Shown here: one piece after another, positions 33,311 to 45,863 of the stretch | Layout: every line of letters starts with the position of its first letter | Numbering within the stretch: the stretch's first letter is position 1 | Origin: Malus domestica | Lineage: Eukaryota > Streptophyta > Magnoliopsida > Rosales > Rosaceae | DNA length: 64,000 nucleotides | Assembly (NCBI RefSeq): GCF_042453785.1 | Contig: NC_091667.1 | Coordinates: forward strand, 33,472,001-33,536,000 | Direction of reading: 5' to 3' | The notes under the pieces: generated by a model | What the model saw: the letters and a program-made list of their open reading frames with translations, nothing else | Told to the model about the DNA's origin: nothing | Database searches by the model: none | Position numbers and translations under genes: made by a program

Positions 33311-33708
33311 TAAGGGTGGAAAAAAATACCAAAAATCCCAAACCGTACTGAAAAAATTCCGAAACCAAACCGAAAAAATATCAAACCGAAAATCTTGAAA
33401 ATTTTGGTACCGATCCCGACCTTTTCGGTACGGGAATCGGTCTCAAAATCTTATTGTTTTGGTATTCCCAAACTGAACTGAAGTTAACATATATATAGTT
33501 TTAGATATTATAAGTCGTTGGATTGGTTGAGAATTAATTTCAGCTGTTCATTCAAAATGAAACCCAACCTCACCTTCACCTTCACTCTCTGACCTCTCCG
33601 CCAAACTCTCTGACCTCACCTCCACCTTCACTTCCCTCCCTACTCCTATACTCCTTTCAGTTTAGACCCACAAATCTCTCTCTCTCTCTCTATCTCTCAG
33701 TTTAGACC

Positions 33709-33752
<44 letters not shown>

Positions 33753-34672
33753 TCCACTCTTTCACTCTATCACCCTTACCTTCACACTACATCCAGACTC
33801 CAGCCTTCCATTTTCTTTTTGCATTTGACAACTTCCTCTGCATTTGATAATCAATACAGCCACTTCTGCTTCCTTTTACTTCTCTCTTCATTAAGGTAAT
33901 ATTCTTGTCTTCATATGGTCATCTTGATGTGGTAAAGTCTGTTTGTGGCTTCAATTCGTTTTTAATTTGGGCATTTGAATTCTAGGGTTTTGGATTTGGG
34001 GGTTTTCAATTTCGTTTGAAATTTGGGATTTTTAATCATATGGTTCTTCTATAGTTTGTTTATTTCCTCCTCGAAGCTAGCAGACCCGAGCTTCTTCGCC
34101 TCCTCCTCGAACTCTCTCTGTGAAATAGGGACTTGCATGTTATCAAGCCCTGTAGTCGAAGAGAAAAAGTGCAAATGTTTATTGTTTCATAAATCTTTTT
34201 GCATAAGGGTTTGTGTTCTGCAATCTTCATTTAATTTGGCACTCTTCTTCAATAGTTTGTACTTTAATGGCAGCAGCTGCAATTTGTGTTTCCAACAACA
34301 TTTGCTAGCAAGGCAAGTTTAAATAAATTCATTTTTTTTATCAGTTCACGGTCTTAATTTTTGGAATTTTTAACCATGAAGCCTTCATAAAACATGGTGG
34401 ATTAGATTTGTTTTATTAGCAAGATACCATCCATATTTGAATTCTATGTTTCTTACATTCCCCTCTCTTTCTTTACAGGCATGAGAGAATTGAGGCCAAT
34501 GAGTTACAATTGTTTTGACGCATGAGCTCAAAACTATTTCGGAATTTCCGGTTTGTCTCGAAATCTCGAAAATTTGGTTTGGGATCGGTCTTGAAATTGG
34601 GATTTCCGAAAATTTCGATTTGGGAATCGGGGCAAGGGTTTCAGTTCGGTATCCCATACCGAACCAGCCCTA
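33311..34672. mobile_element. Non-autonomous hAT-like element, 1362 bp
   Basis: The left end TAAGGGTGGAAAAAAATACC and right end GGTATCCCATACCGAACCAGCCCTA (inverse TAGGGCTGGTTCGG) match the hAT-type ends seen at 12215 and 4842. The 8-bp flanks CCATTTCC (33303-33310) and CCAGTTCC (34673-34680) agree at 7 of 8 bases. Sub-terminal GGTTTCGG/TTTCGGTA words occur at both ends. The interior has a long CT microsatellite and no transposase. Confidence 0.8.
33676..33748. repeat. Imperfect CT microsatellite
   Basis: (CT)n is interrupted by a duplicated CAGTTTAGACCCACAAAT block at about 33658 and 33698. It lies inside the hAT-like element. Confidence 0.9.
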
Positions 34673-34680
34673 CCAGTTCC

Positions 34681-35138
34681 CTAAAAACTCCGCCGATTCC
34701 AACTTGCTAAATCCAACCCAAATATTTTGAACAGTTTAAAAATTAGATACTCTTGGGACGTAGGAAGTTAGGCTCCCCATGTCCATAAAGATTTCATGCA
34801 CATACAAAGTTATAGTACCACAAACTGTAACGTGAGAAAGTTAAGACAAATTATAAAATTTGATAATACATTATTAAATTAGAATACCTCCACATGCAGG
34901 AATCCTAAATGAATAAGGAGCTTTTCTACCGTAAAGAAAGGTAAAGACTACTACAATTTTAGATAATATGATTGGTTTGAAATACCTCCACATACGGAAA
35001 CCTAGATGAATAAGGAGTTTCCATTGAGATAATAATTCTCAAATCTTAATGAAATATGGATAGTGTAACAGAAGGAAGACTGTCCAAAAATAGTTAGGAT
35101 GATTACGGATAAACATAAAATAATGACCCTAAAAACAC
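34681..35138 (+). other. Upstream region of SDH-C
   Basis: No gene is seen. Two short similar blocks (ATACCTCCACATGCAGGAATCCTAAATGAATAAGGAG at about 34883 and ATACCTCCACATACGGAAACCTAGATGAATAAGGAG at about 34981) form a direct repeat in the promoter region. Confidence 0.55.
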
Positions 35139-35146
35139 TATATATA
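35139..35146 (+). promoter_or_regulatory. TATA box of SDH-C
   Basis: TATATATA followed by GCAGGGGC, about 165 bp upstream of the ATG at 35313. The surrounding sequence differs from the SDH-A/SDH-B core promoter. Confidence 0.6.
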
Positions 35147-35312
35147 GCAGGGGCAAACCAAAGACCAAATCATGGTATAGATTTATAAATTGCAAGAGCA
35201 GCAAGCGTATTTCCTCATTGGCTTGATATAATACTATAGCTAGGGCACGCTTTGTTCCATCATAAACGTAACATTTTTTATCAAACACACAAAAAAAGGA
35301 AGCACAAATAAT

Positions 35313-37036
35313 ATGGGGAGGGGAGGCAAGTCGGCTAACGGGGAAGCAAGAGAAGGAGGGGAACAAGAAAACAAGGCTGCATGGCTTATTGGTGTTAACA
35401 ACCTCAAGATCCAGACTTTCAATCTCCCGAGACTTGGTATACATCTATCTCACTCAATACCATAGATCTTTTAATTCGCAATTGTTTTTTTTCGTTTTTG
35501 GTTTTTAGTTTTTAGTTTTTAGTTTTCATGTCAAATTATGTATCCTCGTTTGGGCTGACATCTTGCTCCCTTGTTTTCTTGGGATTTGTTAATTTTAGGA
35601 CCCAATGATGTTCGAATTAAGATCAAGGCCGTAGGCATTTGTGGAAGCGACGTTCATTACCTCAAGGTTCTCATCCCTTCCATGTATTTTTCCCACTATT
35701 GATGTTTATTGATTGTGAACTCCCCTGTTCTAAAGTTTTTATTTTTGGAATTTTTTCAGACCATGAAGTGTGGGGATTATGAAGTTAAGGAGCCAATGGT
35801 GATTGGCCATGAGTGTGCTGGGATCGTAGATGCAGTCGGTAGCGAGGTGAAGCATCTGGTTTCTGGCGATCGCGTGGCTTTAGAGCCCGGCATCAGCTGC
35901 GCAAAGTGTCATCAGTGCAAAGGAGGCCGCTACAATCTTTGCCCTGACATGAAGTTTTTCGCCACCCCGCCAGTTCATGGTTCCTTGGCGAACCAGGTAA
36001 TATATTCCCACAACTACGAAATTTCAACTTCTATTATAAGCTTTGAACATAATGTTATAGTGTTTTATACTATGAACCCGTTTGATACTCATGTCGTTTT
36101 ACAGATTGTGCATCCTGCGGACTTGTGCTTTAAGCTTCCTGAGAATGTGAGCTTGGAGGAAGGGGCATTGTGTGAGCCCTTGAGTGTTGGGGTTCATGCT
36201 TGTCGGAGGGCCAATGTCACTCCGGAAACAACTGTTCTGATCATCGGAGCAGGGCCGATTGGGCTTGTTTCCGTGCTATCTGCTCGTGCTTTTGGGGCGC
36301 CAAGAATTGTCATTGTGGATATGGATGACCAGCGTCTAGCTATGGCAAAGTCTCTTGGTGCCGATGAAACCGTCAAAGTTTCAACAAAAGCTGAGGATTT
36401 GGATGACGAAGTTGCCAAGATTAAAAAAGCCATGAAGTCCGAAGTGGATGTGACCTTTGACTGTGTAGGTTTCAACAAAACCATGTCAACAGCTCTCGCC
36501 GCCACTGGTCCCGGCGGCAAGGTCTGCCTGGTCGGAATGGGACACAGCATGATGACTGTCCCTCTCACTTCTGCTTCTGCCAGGTATAATTTTAGCCCAC
36601 TAGGTGTCTTTATTTCGATAAGGATCGACCTCCTTCTTCAACAAAATTGTTAGGGAATTAATTGTAGCTAGGTCAAAGAGTGCGGTTGCAAATTTGGTCT
36701 TATTTTTCTTTCTTTTCTCGATAAGGATCGACCTCTTTCTTGTCCTACGTCAACAAATTTATTAGGGCACTATAAACCAAAGTGCGAGTTTACAAATTTT
36801 GGTCGTATCTAACATTTCCTCTTTTTGGTGTGTTTGAACACAGGGAGGTGGATGTGGTTGGAATTTTCCGATACAAGAATACGTGGCCGCTTTGCATCGA
36901 GTTTCTGAGAAGCGGGAAGATCGACGTGAAACCTCTTATTACGCACCGTTTCGGATTTTCCCAGAAGGAAGTGGAAGATGCCTTTGAGACCAGTGCTCGT
37001 GGAGGCAATGCTATTAAAGTCATGTTTAATTTGTAG
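35313..37036 (+). CDS. SDH: NAD-dependent sorbitol dehydrogenase, copy C (5 exons)
   Basis: Same enzyme family and reaction. Exons are 35313-35436, 35599-35666, 35760-35996, 36105-36583 and 36844-37036, giving 366 residues. The four GT-AG introns are in phases 1, 0, 0 and 2. The extra intron, relative to copy B, lies directly after SDVHYLK. The N-terminus diverges from the other two ([11 protein letters not shown]...[13 protein letters not shown]). Intact motifs are [24 protein letters not shown]...[18 protein letters not shown] and VDMDD. No defect is visible. With most introns and the most distinct promoter, it probably keeps the ancestral structure. Confidence 0.93.
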
Positions 37037-37440
37037 GGACACTGCAAGCTTGTTACCTGATCACTTATCACTCAATAATCAAGTTTATTGACCTAAAAGA
37101 GCTCATCAAAAAAGTTCAATCGTATGGTTTTATCCAGAGTGTTTATAGTGTTACTTGTAGGGACTTCCCATTTTGTTTGTATTTTGGATTGTGGTTTGTT
37201 TTTTTGGGGCTTTTTTTTATTGTTTATAGAATATAACTAATTTATAAATATGGTGGTGAGGGACGCTCTTTGTTAATTTGACCGGATTGAAATTTCCGGC
37301 AAAGTTTTTATCGAGGCCCATGTAATTGCATCCTATCCAAAAAAATAAAAATAAAAACCACTTGCTAGTTTACCATGTCTTTGGAATTATTATGAAGAAT
37401 GACAAAAAGAAAAAGAAAACCAATGAAAGGGGGCACTAGT
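37037..37440 (+). other. 3' flank of SDH-C
   Basis: Holds the 3' UTR; no gene seen. Confidence 0.5.
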
Positions 37441-37600
37441 ATGGGGTTGGATTCTCTTCCCTCCATGTTCCCCTTCCCTCCTCTCTCAGTTTCCTCTTCT
37501 TCTTTCTTATAGTAAATAAAATAAGATAATGACGTAACTTAATCGTAAACCTTCAAATAAGAGAAGAGGGGAGGGAGGGGAGAGAATTCATATCCCACTT
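37441..37600. mobile_element. Small foldback MITE, about 160 bp
   Basis: The left end GGGGTTGGATTCTCTTCCCTCC is inverted as GGAGGGAGGGGAGAGAATTCATATCCCAC on the right. A relative is suspected at 29560. Target duplication not determined. Confidence 0.5.
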
Positions 37601-39631
37601 GTGCATACAATGCCCACACCAAATGTGACGTGACTGCTGCTTTCCAGCAGGAAACAAGAAAAAGACTACGAACAAGAGAATTTGTAAAACAAGATGGTTC
37701 GTGACCCCCGCAAAAGAAAACAGCTTGAAAAACAAAAATCAAAAAGGAAAACCAATTCTTACCTACTTATTAGCTCTACCTACTACTCGTTAGAGCAGAT
37801 TTCTGTTTGGTTTTGGGGGATGCCAATTGCCCAGGCTAGAAATTAAGTCGCTTTGTTAAGACATTGTGGCCATACACTAAACAAATCCCGCCTGATTATA
37901 TGGATGCTTGTTAGGTTTTTTGGATGTCAAGTCTAGAGGTTGACTTAGATACTACAAAAATGAGAAAGACCTTAAGATTGAGGAGGAGTTCTTCGAAATG
38001 CACTTAGTTTTTAATTCACAGAACTTCGTGCTTATGGTCCGAACCATAAAAAGAAATAATTAAAACTAAGGTTGTTTGGTCAATCAATTGCAGCAAATAG
38101 ATAAACAGTTTGTAATTTTTCTCTCAAATCCATCCATCTGTTTTTACACGGTTTGATGAGTAACAATCTCATATTTAATTGATGTACAAATGATCTTTAA
38201 AGTAATTTACATATAATATGAACAATTCGGATTATAGACATAAAATTCTTTGAATCAGTCACAGAGTGAATTGAGGAGGAACTCTACCTAATTTATTGAG
38301 GAGCCAAGTTAATTCCCTAAAAAATTGTGATGGTATACTGATTAGATGACATTACACATTCACATTATGCATTTTTTATTTTCTAATTCATCGATGTTGA
38401 GAGATGAAAATTCGTAGCCGACCTAACATCCATAAATAAACATTCATAACCACTTGAATTATAAAATTTCTTGCCCCATCACCATGCATTTACTTTTCTG
38501 TGTTTAGAGAGAAGAAACACGAAATAAAAAAATGTTTATAGTTCGTTTTTCATGGGAGAATATATTGTTTAGTTCAAAGGTAATTAGAAACCACACTTAG
38601 TCAAGGGAAAGGAAGATGTTGGCCAGATCTTCAAAATTGTATAAAACTCAATGTATTTGCAAGGGTAATTGCTGCAAGGTGAATAATTAATATTCAACTT
38701 TGAGTAAACCTACCGGCCAACATTCTAGAGAAAACCCAATTCGGATAATGTTTTATATAATCACTTTCAGCCTCCATTTGGATACTTTGATTGGAAAATT
38801 CATGCAACAGGTTAGAAAATTGGAGAAGGGCATGCGGGGGAAGCTTTCGACTTGCTTCGCAGTCAAACCAAGTTAAATGTGGATAAGATTAGAAGGATGT
38901 GGGGTCTCTTCTGTGATCTAACTGATTGGTGAACGCTCTTAATCACCTAACTACGAAATTTCAACAATCTTCAAGTTTTTTATGTTTAGCAATAGTGCTT
39001 CTCTGGGATCTAAAATTAGAGCATGAGGGGCTTTATATAGGGCTGGAAAAGTGATGGATATAGCTTATTTTAGAGCTCCGATGAATCTTTGAGGCTTTAT
39101 AAAAGAATATCTTCCAATGAGGGGCTATATCGGGCTCTAAATGGGACTATATATATTTATTTATGTAGTAATTTGATTAAGCGATAATTTATTTATTTAT
39201 TTATTTATTTGTTAGCTTTTCTTAAGTTGATTTTTGGACATGTTATCTTAATTTTTTTTATGGACCCTTCAACCTAAAAAGTTCAAAATTGTGACAAAGT
39301 TAGATTTCATCACTTATGAATCGTTCGTTGGATTAGATTCCCTTATTTCAATCTCATCCGTTGAAAGAAACAAACCCCTACTTTGACCTCTGAAATAATT
39401 TGATTTTCACGTATAACACAACAATTTACCTAGCACCAATTGGTAAATTAGTATCATACAATTTTGAAAAAAAAAAATTATTTGAAAATTTCACCCATCA
39501 ATGCCCATGAACGTTAAATCAATTTGAAATTTTAATTCTTATAGAATTTAAAACAATCATTAATTGGTCAAATTGCAAGAAAAATAAGTAAGAAAAAAGA
39601 AATAAAAAAATAATAAAAGGAAAGTATAAAT
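37601..39631. other. Spacer paralogous to the SDH-A 3' spacer; no gene
   Basis: Blocks at 37670-37850, 38555-38650 and 38740-38820 match 14880-15070, 15330-15430 and 15940-16000 in the same order and at similar spacing. This shows the duplication between the A and C units extended beyond the genes. From 39017 the words GAGCATGAGGGGCTTTATATAGGGCT may start another inserted element that ends near 40288 (GGGGATGCTCTTA). That boundary is weak. Confidence 0.5.
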
Positions 39632-40258
39632 GTATACGCAAGTGGATGGAAAGTGATAGAACTTTGCTCACATGGGTTGCTATTTTTTTTGTGGGACCCA
39701 CTGTTTTTTTTTTGGTAGATATAGCCCGATTTTATGTTACCCAAGAAAGGAAGTTGCTAGCCCCAGTGGTGGATCTAGCCCCATTTTCTGGCTCATTGGG
39801 GATGAAATTTCTCATTAAGGCTAGAAATGTGGTAGCCTCATGTATACACAAGTGGATGGAGAGTGATAGAACTTTGCTCACATGGGTTGCTACTTTTTTT
39901 GTGGGACTCACTGTTTTTTGGGCTAGATGTAGCCCAATTTTATGTTACCCAAGAAAGGAAGTTGCTAGCCCCAATAGTGGATCTAGCCCCATTTTCTGAC
40001 TCATTGGGGATGAAATTTCTCATTAAGGCTAGAAATGTGGTAGCCTCATGTATACGCAAGTGGATGGAGAGTGATAGAACTTTGCTCACATGGATTGCTA
40101 CTTTTTTGTGGGACCCACTGTTTTTTTGGGCTAGATGTAGCCTGATTTTATGCTACCTAAGAAAGCAAGTTACTAGCCTCAGTGGTGGATCTAGCCCTAT
40201 TTTCCGACTCATTGGAGATGAAATTTCTCATTAAAACTAGAAATGTGGTAGCCTCATG
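39632..40258 (+). repeat. Tandem repeat, about 209-bp unit, 3 copies
   Basis: Units start at GTATAC at 39632, 39842 and 40050. Each has CAAGTGGATGGA, TTTGCTCACATGG, GTGGGACCCACTG, ATGTTACCCAAGAAAGGAAG, GTGGATCTAGCCC, ATGAAATTTCTCATTAA and GTGGTAGCCTCAT. Copies 2 and 3 are slightly shortened in the T run. Open frames here follow the repeat and are not genes. Confidence 0.9.
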
Positions 40259-40493
40259 GAGGATAAAGCTCCTATTGGGGATGCTCTTATAGAAGAGACT
40301 TGCCTTGCCTACATACCGTGTGAGGCTATCACAACATCCCAAACTAATAATTCGATGTCATGTAGAAAGTTGAAATGCATGTTACTACGATACTGACATC
40401 AAATGTCACAATGACATATCAAAAAGTGGAGAAATTTTTCATTGTGCCCCTAACATAGATGGTACACTACATGTTATTTATAAGGGAACTTTA

Positions 40494-40635
40494 ACGAAAA
40501 GCTTCTGATACTGTTCACTTTAACGAAAAAACACAATTTTACTCTATAAAGTTAATCCTAGTACTATTCACTAGGGCACCTTTTTGTCATTTTCGTTAAA
40601 ACTCAAAATTTTCAAGCCATTTTCATTAATTTTCC
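40494..40635. mobile_element. Mutator-type MITE, 142 bp
   Basis: Starts GGGAACTTTAACGAAAAGC and ends TTTCATTAATTTTCC. TTATTTATAA stands on both sides (40484-40493 and 40636-40645), which fits a 9-10-bp target duplication. Same family as 23291-23442. Confidence 0.8.
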
Positions 40636-40645
40636 TTATTTATAA

Positions 40646-42351
40646 TTGGTTGAAAATCTTAATTTTAAAGAGCATCTTCAATAGGTATGTTAATTTTTTC
40701 TGTTAGATTCTTAATTGATGGCTAATATGACATTGTGAAGCACGCTGTTAAATTTGTTTATATTTCAACTGATATGTTAGTTATTATTTTACTATCATAT
40801 AGGACCCACTTTAAAATAAAATAAAAAGTAAAATCATTTTTTTTTAGCAAAAAGAAAAGTCATTTTAAATCTTTATATTCTAGTGGATTAGAGGACCTAC
40901 CAATTAAAAAATAAATATATTGCAAACGTAGGCAGCGTCAAATTTGACGCTAGAAGCCATTCCAGGTCAGTTAAAAGAATGAGTATCCTCTACGTATTCT
41001 CTTTGTGAGGATTATAGAGATTTTCAAATTATCTCCGTATATTATATGATCAATTTTTGTTAAATACTATTCATATTTAATTTTAAATAAAAGTATTTAA
41101 AATAATTTCTAACCGTACGATGTACGATGAATGGACACGATTTGAGGATCCTCATTCCGATTAAAAGACTGTTCGGTTGGAGCAATATTTAATGTTAAAA
41201 GTGATTAGCTGACATTTTACCTAGGATTTGGCATCTATTTTCGAGATTATCTAAGTTGTTAACTTTTTAACATAAATATCTCACAATTTTTATAATAACA
41301 CGTAATATATCACTTCGTATTTTGAGCACACTAAAAATCTCTCCAAAAGAGTGTCGGTAAGTCCTTCCTCTTTATAGAAGTTAGAGAAGGCTGACAGCCT
41401 TGCTATATTATGGGCTGTCTTGGGCTTATTTGTTTGGTTTAATCTGGTTTGGTAACCCACTCACACCTTGCTCCCATTGATCTGATAATCACCAAGGGGT
41501 TTCTGTGGACTTTCAAGCCCGTTTGCAGTTTTGTTAGATTTTTTTTTTTGAAATTTTTTTTGAAGACTTGTCATTCTTATTGAAAAGATATATTTTTTTT
41601 TTACCAAAAGCGTTTTTAATGATTAGAAAATAATATTTTCAAATTTGCTCACGGAAAGTCCAAGCATTAGTATGGTTTCATGCTCGTTTCAACCAAAATA
41701 TATAAATATATATATATATTTCAATCAAATCAAAATAGAATTAACATGTGCTGACTTTTACTTATTTTCAAAAGAATTTTTATCAAGATTGGGGTCTAAA
41801 ACAGAACCCTTCAATCAAAATGATCTCCTGAAATAGAAAATCAATCAATTTTAGTACTTCCATCAGCTGATACGGCACAAGCACACTAACAAACTATGAA
41901 ACTAAGCACACTGGGTGTGTGAGATCTGCTCGTGTGCTGCATAAGAACACTAACAAAGGATTTGACGAAAAGCTTTCGAAGGGACCAAATTGATTGATTT
42001 TTTTACTTTTGAGACCATTTTGATTGGAAGGTCCAATTTCACCGACCACAGATAAAAGCCCTTAATTCAAAAATGAGACGAGAAAGATTACAATCCGAAG
42101 TCCATAGCAACTTGGAATGAGCCAAGAAGCTTCTTCACGTCCATGGCACCCAAAACAGGGGACGGCGGACGGCGGACGGCGAATGGTGCTCAAGCTACTA
42201 ATTCCTGGCTCTATAAATCCTCCAAAAAAAGAAAAATCTCAATGCATTCCCGTAATTTGTTCCTCAGAGCTTGCACTTACAAAAGAACCCAGATAAAGAA
42301 AACGAAAAAATTACAGATACAATGTGGCCAATATAAATAATCCCCCTTTCC
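40646..42351. other. Intergenic; one repeat copy, otherwise no gene
   Basis: Positions 41005-41165 are the second copy of the repeat described at 33000. An (AT)n-rich patch is at 41699-41722 and a GGACGGC triplet repeat at 42161-42181. The 3' UTR of the minus-strand zinc-finger gene should lie at about 42150-42351. Confidence 0.5.
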
Positions 42352-45300
42352 TCAGGCAGTGACCGCAGCTGGTTCAGTCCATTTCCATACTTTCACTTGA
42401 CCGGTTCCATCACCCGTGAAAAACAAGCCACCAGGGCCAACCTGAATCGATCTTATCTCCTGTTTTGAAAATATTTTACCCCTCTCCGAAAACCTAGACC
42501 ATACAATAGAAGCAAAGATGACAATTGCACCAACGTCAGATGCTTGAAATATAAGTTTTCTAAAAATAAGAGAGGACTACAACAGATAGGTTGTGTTGAA
42601 AGCTCACGATGGTAAATCATATATGCGGACAGTGTTGTCGTTGCAAGCGCACAGTAAGACTGGCTTGGCTTCTGAATCATGCATCCCACAAAGTGTTATC
42701 AAACCCTGCAGCAAGGTCATATGCATTATTAAACTGGACCTTTCAAGTCACCTTGAAAATCATAAATAACCTCTAATGATGACAGTTTCAGGAAACTGAA
42801 CGTTAAACCCATCGCTAGGTGAAACACCAAGCAAAGTTATTCATTTACTGTGGGGAATACAATGATGATTACGATACCCAAACACAAAATACATGTGTAG
42901 CACGCATCAGAGATTCCAACTTTCCAAGTGTAGGGACAGAGTATCAGCCTTGAATGTTCCTCTACCCTATGTTTGGATGAGGAACTTTTGAGTTTCCATG
43001 GAACCTAGGCTAATTTGTTAGGAATGTACTACAAAATTAGATAGATGGACTTGATGCAATACAATTGAGAAGACTTTCAAATGACACCTGTCATGGTGTC
43101 ATTCTGAAAGTCCTTTGTTAAGTGTATTTGTAGTGTTTTAGTAAGAGCTTTGTAGTGCTTTAGTTCATTGGTAGTGCCCTTGTAGTGCATTTTAACAATT
43201 GAGTCTAGAGTTCCTGGGTACTTTGAAGTCCCTCATCCAAACATAGGGCTGGGGAAATCTTAAAACGTACCCAGCTTGTTCTTTGTCAACCCAGGAATAG
43301 GGATTAACTGAAGAGGGAAGACATATATTGAAACATAAACATACATGTTCTTCCGTGTGAGTATATGTTGCTTCCAAGTTTCCACTTTGAGTAGCAACCC
43401 AGACCTGCACAAACAAATGAATTGGAGCAACTAAATAATTTTACAGTTCTGCAACACTCTGTTACGTATACAAGCCCACAAAAAGAGTTACATAACATAA
43501 AAGTAAAACACACCTTTAATTGTCGATCCAAGGAACATGATAAAAGAAACTGATCCCAGCAAAGAACAGACATGACAACTTCAGTATGCTCCGTTAGCGT
43601 TTGTATACACTGCAAAGTTTCCAGGCTCCAGACCTAAAAAGAATTCCAATGAAATAACTGTTATACTGGTATGGAGCAATTAAAGGCCTCGAGTGTTCCA
43701 CCAGCAAGAATTTATGCTTATTACAGAATACATGTGATACTGAACCCAACTTACCCTTATAGAATGATCCATTGAACCAGAGTAGAGCCTATTTGCTCCA
43801 ACTACTAATGAAACAACTGCAAGAGTGTGACCTCTCAGTGATGCAGCTGGTTCAAAGCAATTAGTAACAGCATTAAACTTCCATGCCAATATAGAACCAT
43901 CCTGCATCGAAGGACAATTTTGCTACATATTAGGAAATATGTTGATCCCACACATGAATATGCACAAAGGAAAATGGCGAGGAAGCGATGGAAGTAAGTA
44001 ATGCAAAGGCATGCAACATAAATTAACAAATTTCAAATGAAAAATAAGAAAAACAAAGTTTTCTCCCTCAATAATACAGTTCACATAATGTAGCTGAAAG
44101 CCCTAACAAGAAAGATATGAGGACCAAACATTAATTAAAGTATAATGGTAGTCAAGAAATTACCTGTGTACCAGCAAAGAGCAAATCATTTCCCACAACC
44201 ATGGCATAAACTTGCCCAACAGGCCCACTAAGACTCAGTTCAGAGTTAGTCTGGGTGTTCCATGCCTACAAAACCATATCCATATATGAATGAGCCAAAG
44301 TATCCTTATATTCTGATGCTATAAGCTTACATTACTCGAGATTCCTCCTGCCCTACCTTTACAGCTTCTGGTATGCCAACAAAAATCCAAGGACCTTCAC
44401 TGATCATACACCCTACTTCACCGCCAAGATTAATAACTCCCAGGCACTGCAACATTAACACATAGAAGCCCACGGATTATTTTCCTAGCCCTTGGGAATG
44501 GCAATGAGACACGTCGAAAATAGTATCCAACTATCTAGACTAAGCCCAATGGCAATGAGCATGTGACTTTGGAAAACAAAAGGACAATATATGAGACATG
44601 GGTGCAAGTCTCTAGAGCGGCCTCCAATCCACCGTGTCAAAAGCTCTCTTATATGCATCCTAGAATACAAGCTATCTTTCCCTTCTACATTTTTCATCAT
44701 AGCCACTCATATGTTCGCACACTCTGCTCCCTAATGTGATCTCCATTCAATTTGACTATAATTTGAGAAACAGCTGCATTCAGTGATGTTAATAGAAACT
44801 ACTTCCTACATAGAACTTGCACTCATTGTTTATAGCTTTTACTAATTGTGATCAATAAGGAAAGAGATTTCTTTACAGAGTTATTAGCTGGCATACAATG
44901 TTAACATTCCTAATCCAAACTGAATTAACTAATTGCGATCACTCAAGTTAGCTATTACGCAAAGACTTTCAATTGATAAGAAACTCTCAGGTCGCCCAGA
45001 TTGATTAAACTAAGCCCTAATCCAAATACGAGAAATGAGATCAACTACGGGAGTCCTCTACCCATCTAATCACACATTAAACTTTCACCCATCACAAAAA
45101 AGGGAAAGAACTATTGAAACATTCTATTTAACGACAAGTCCTCAGGAACATACATATAATATAGTTAAATAATTGAAAACTGGAGTCCCAAAAATGAGTA
45201 ACTACCTGACCAGACGCGCAATCCCAAACCCTCACAGTTTGATCCTTACTCCCAGTATAAAGCTTATCAGACCCAGAAGACAGTGCAATCCCACTAACAA

Positions 45301-45863
45301 CCTGTTCACAAAACCTCATCAATTCCAAAACATAAATACCAACAAGGACCCAGAAGCACGTAAGTAAATCAATAAAAACAATGAGAACACAACATATATA
45401 ATCTAAAAATCACCTCCTGATGCCCCTCAAGCTGCGTCAACAAGCTGAAGCTATCCCCCATACTCCAAGAATGCAAGAACTTACACTTATCCCCATAGCT
45501 GCAATTCCCCTGAACCCAAAAATTACAGACTTTCTCCATCTTCCTAACAAACACCCTATTTGCTCCTCCTGTACGACCCCACGTCGAAGAAGTCCCGCCA
45601 TTGAAGTTATTGGGACCCCGATTCCGTGACGATGGACCGTCGGTGTCAGCGGCGAAGGCGTGATGGCGCTTAGTCGAGGTCGTCCCGTTGAGACCTTGCT
45701 GCGACGGCGGGGCCGGTAGCTCTCTGTGGAGGAAAGGGCAAGGGTGGCGATTGCACTTGCCCGCTCTCCAATGGTAGCATACCTTCTGGTTCTTTGATGG
45801 GTCGGATTGTGGCCCACCCAGTCTGTGAAAGACCCGTTTGCTTCCCCCTCCGTCTACATCCAT
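42352..45863 (-). CDS. CCCH zinc-finger and WD40-repeat protein (ZFWD type, 9 exons)
   Basis: The spliced product is 434 residues, the usual ZFWD length. Exons (minus order) are 45863-45414, 45301-45206, 44446-44357, 44265-44164, 43901-43755, 43633-43514, 43404-43345, 42705-42608 and 42493-42352. All introns are GT-AG and the frame is kept. The first exon holds two CCCH fingers: C-YHWRAGKCNRHPCPFLH at about residue 28 and C-NFWVQGNCSYGDKCKFLH at about 112. The rest forms WD40 repeats with typical ends (SKDQTVRVWDCASGQ, MDHSIRVWSLETL, DRQLKVWVA, NDNTVRIYDLPS, TGQVKVWKW). The finger pair suggests RNA binding and the propeller protein contacts, but the substrate is unknown. It resembles the plant C3H48/C3H63 group. 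No lesion is seen. Confidence 0.92.

Noticed and set aside
39646-40234. Two open frames of about 120 codons with repeated hydrophobic segments
   Set aside because: They are translations of the 209-bp tandem repeat; no start context or domain.
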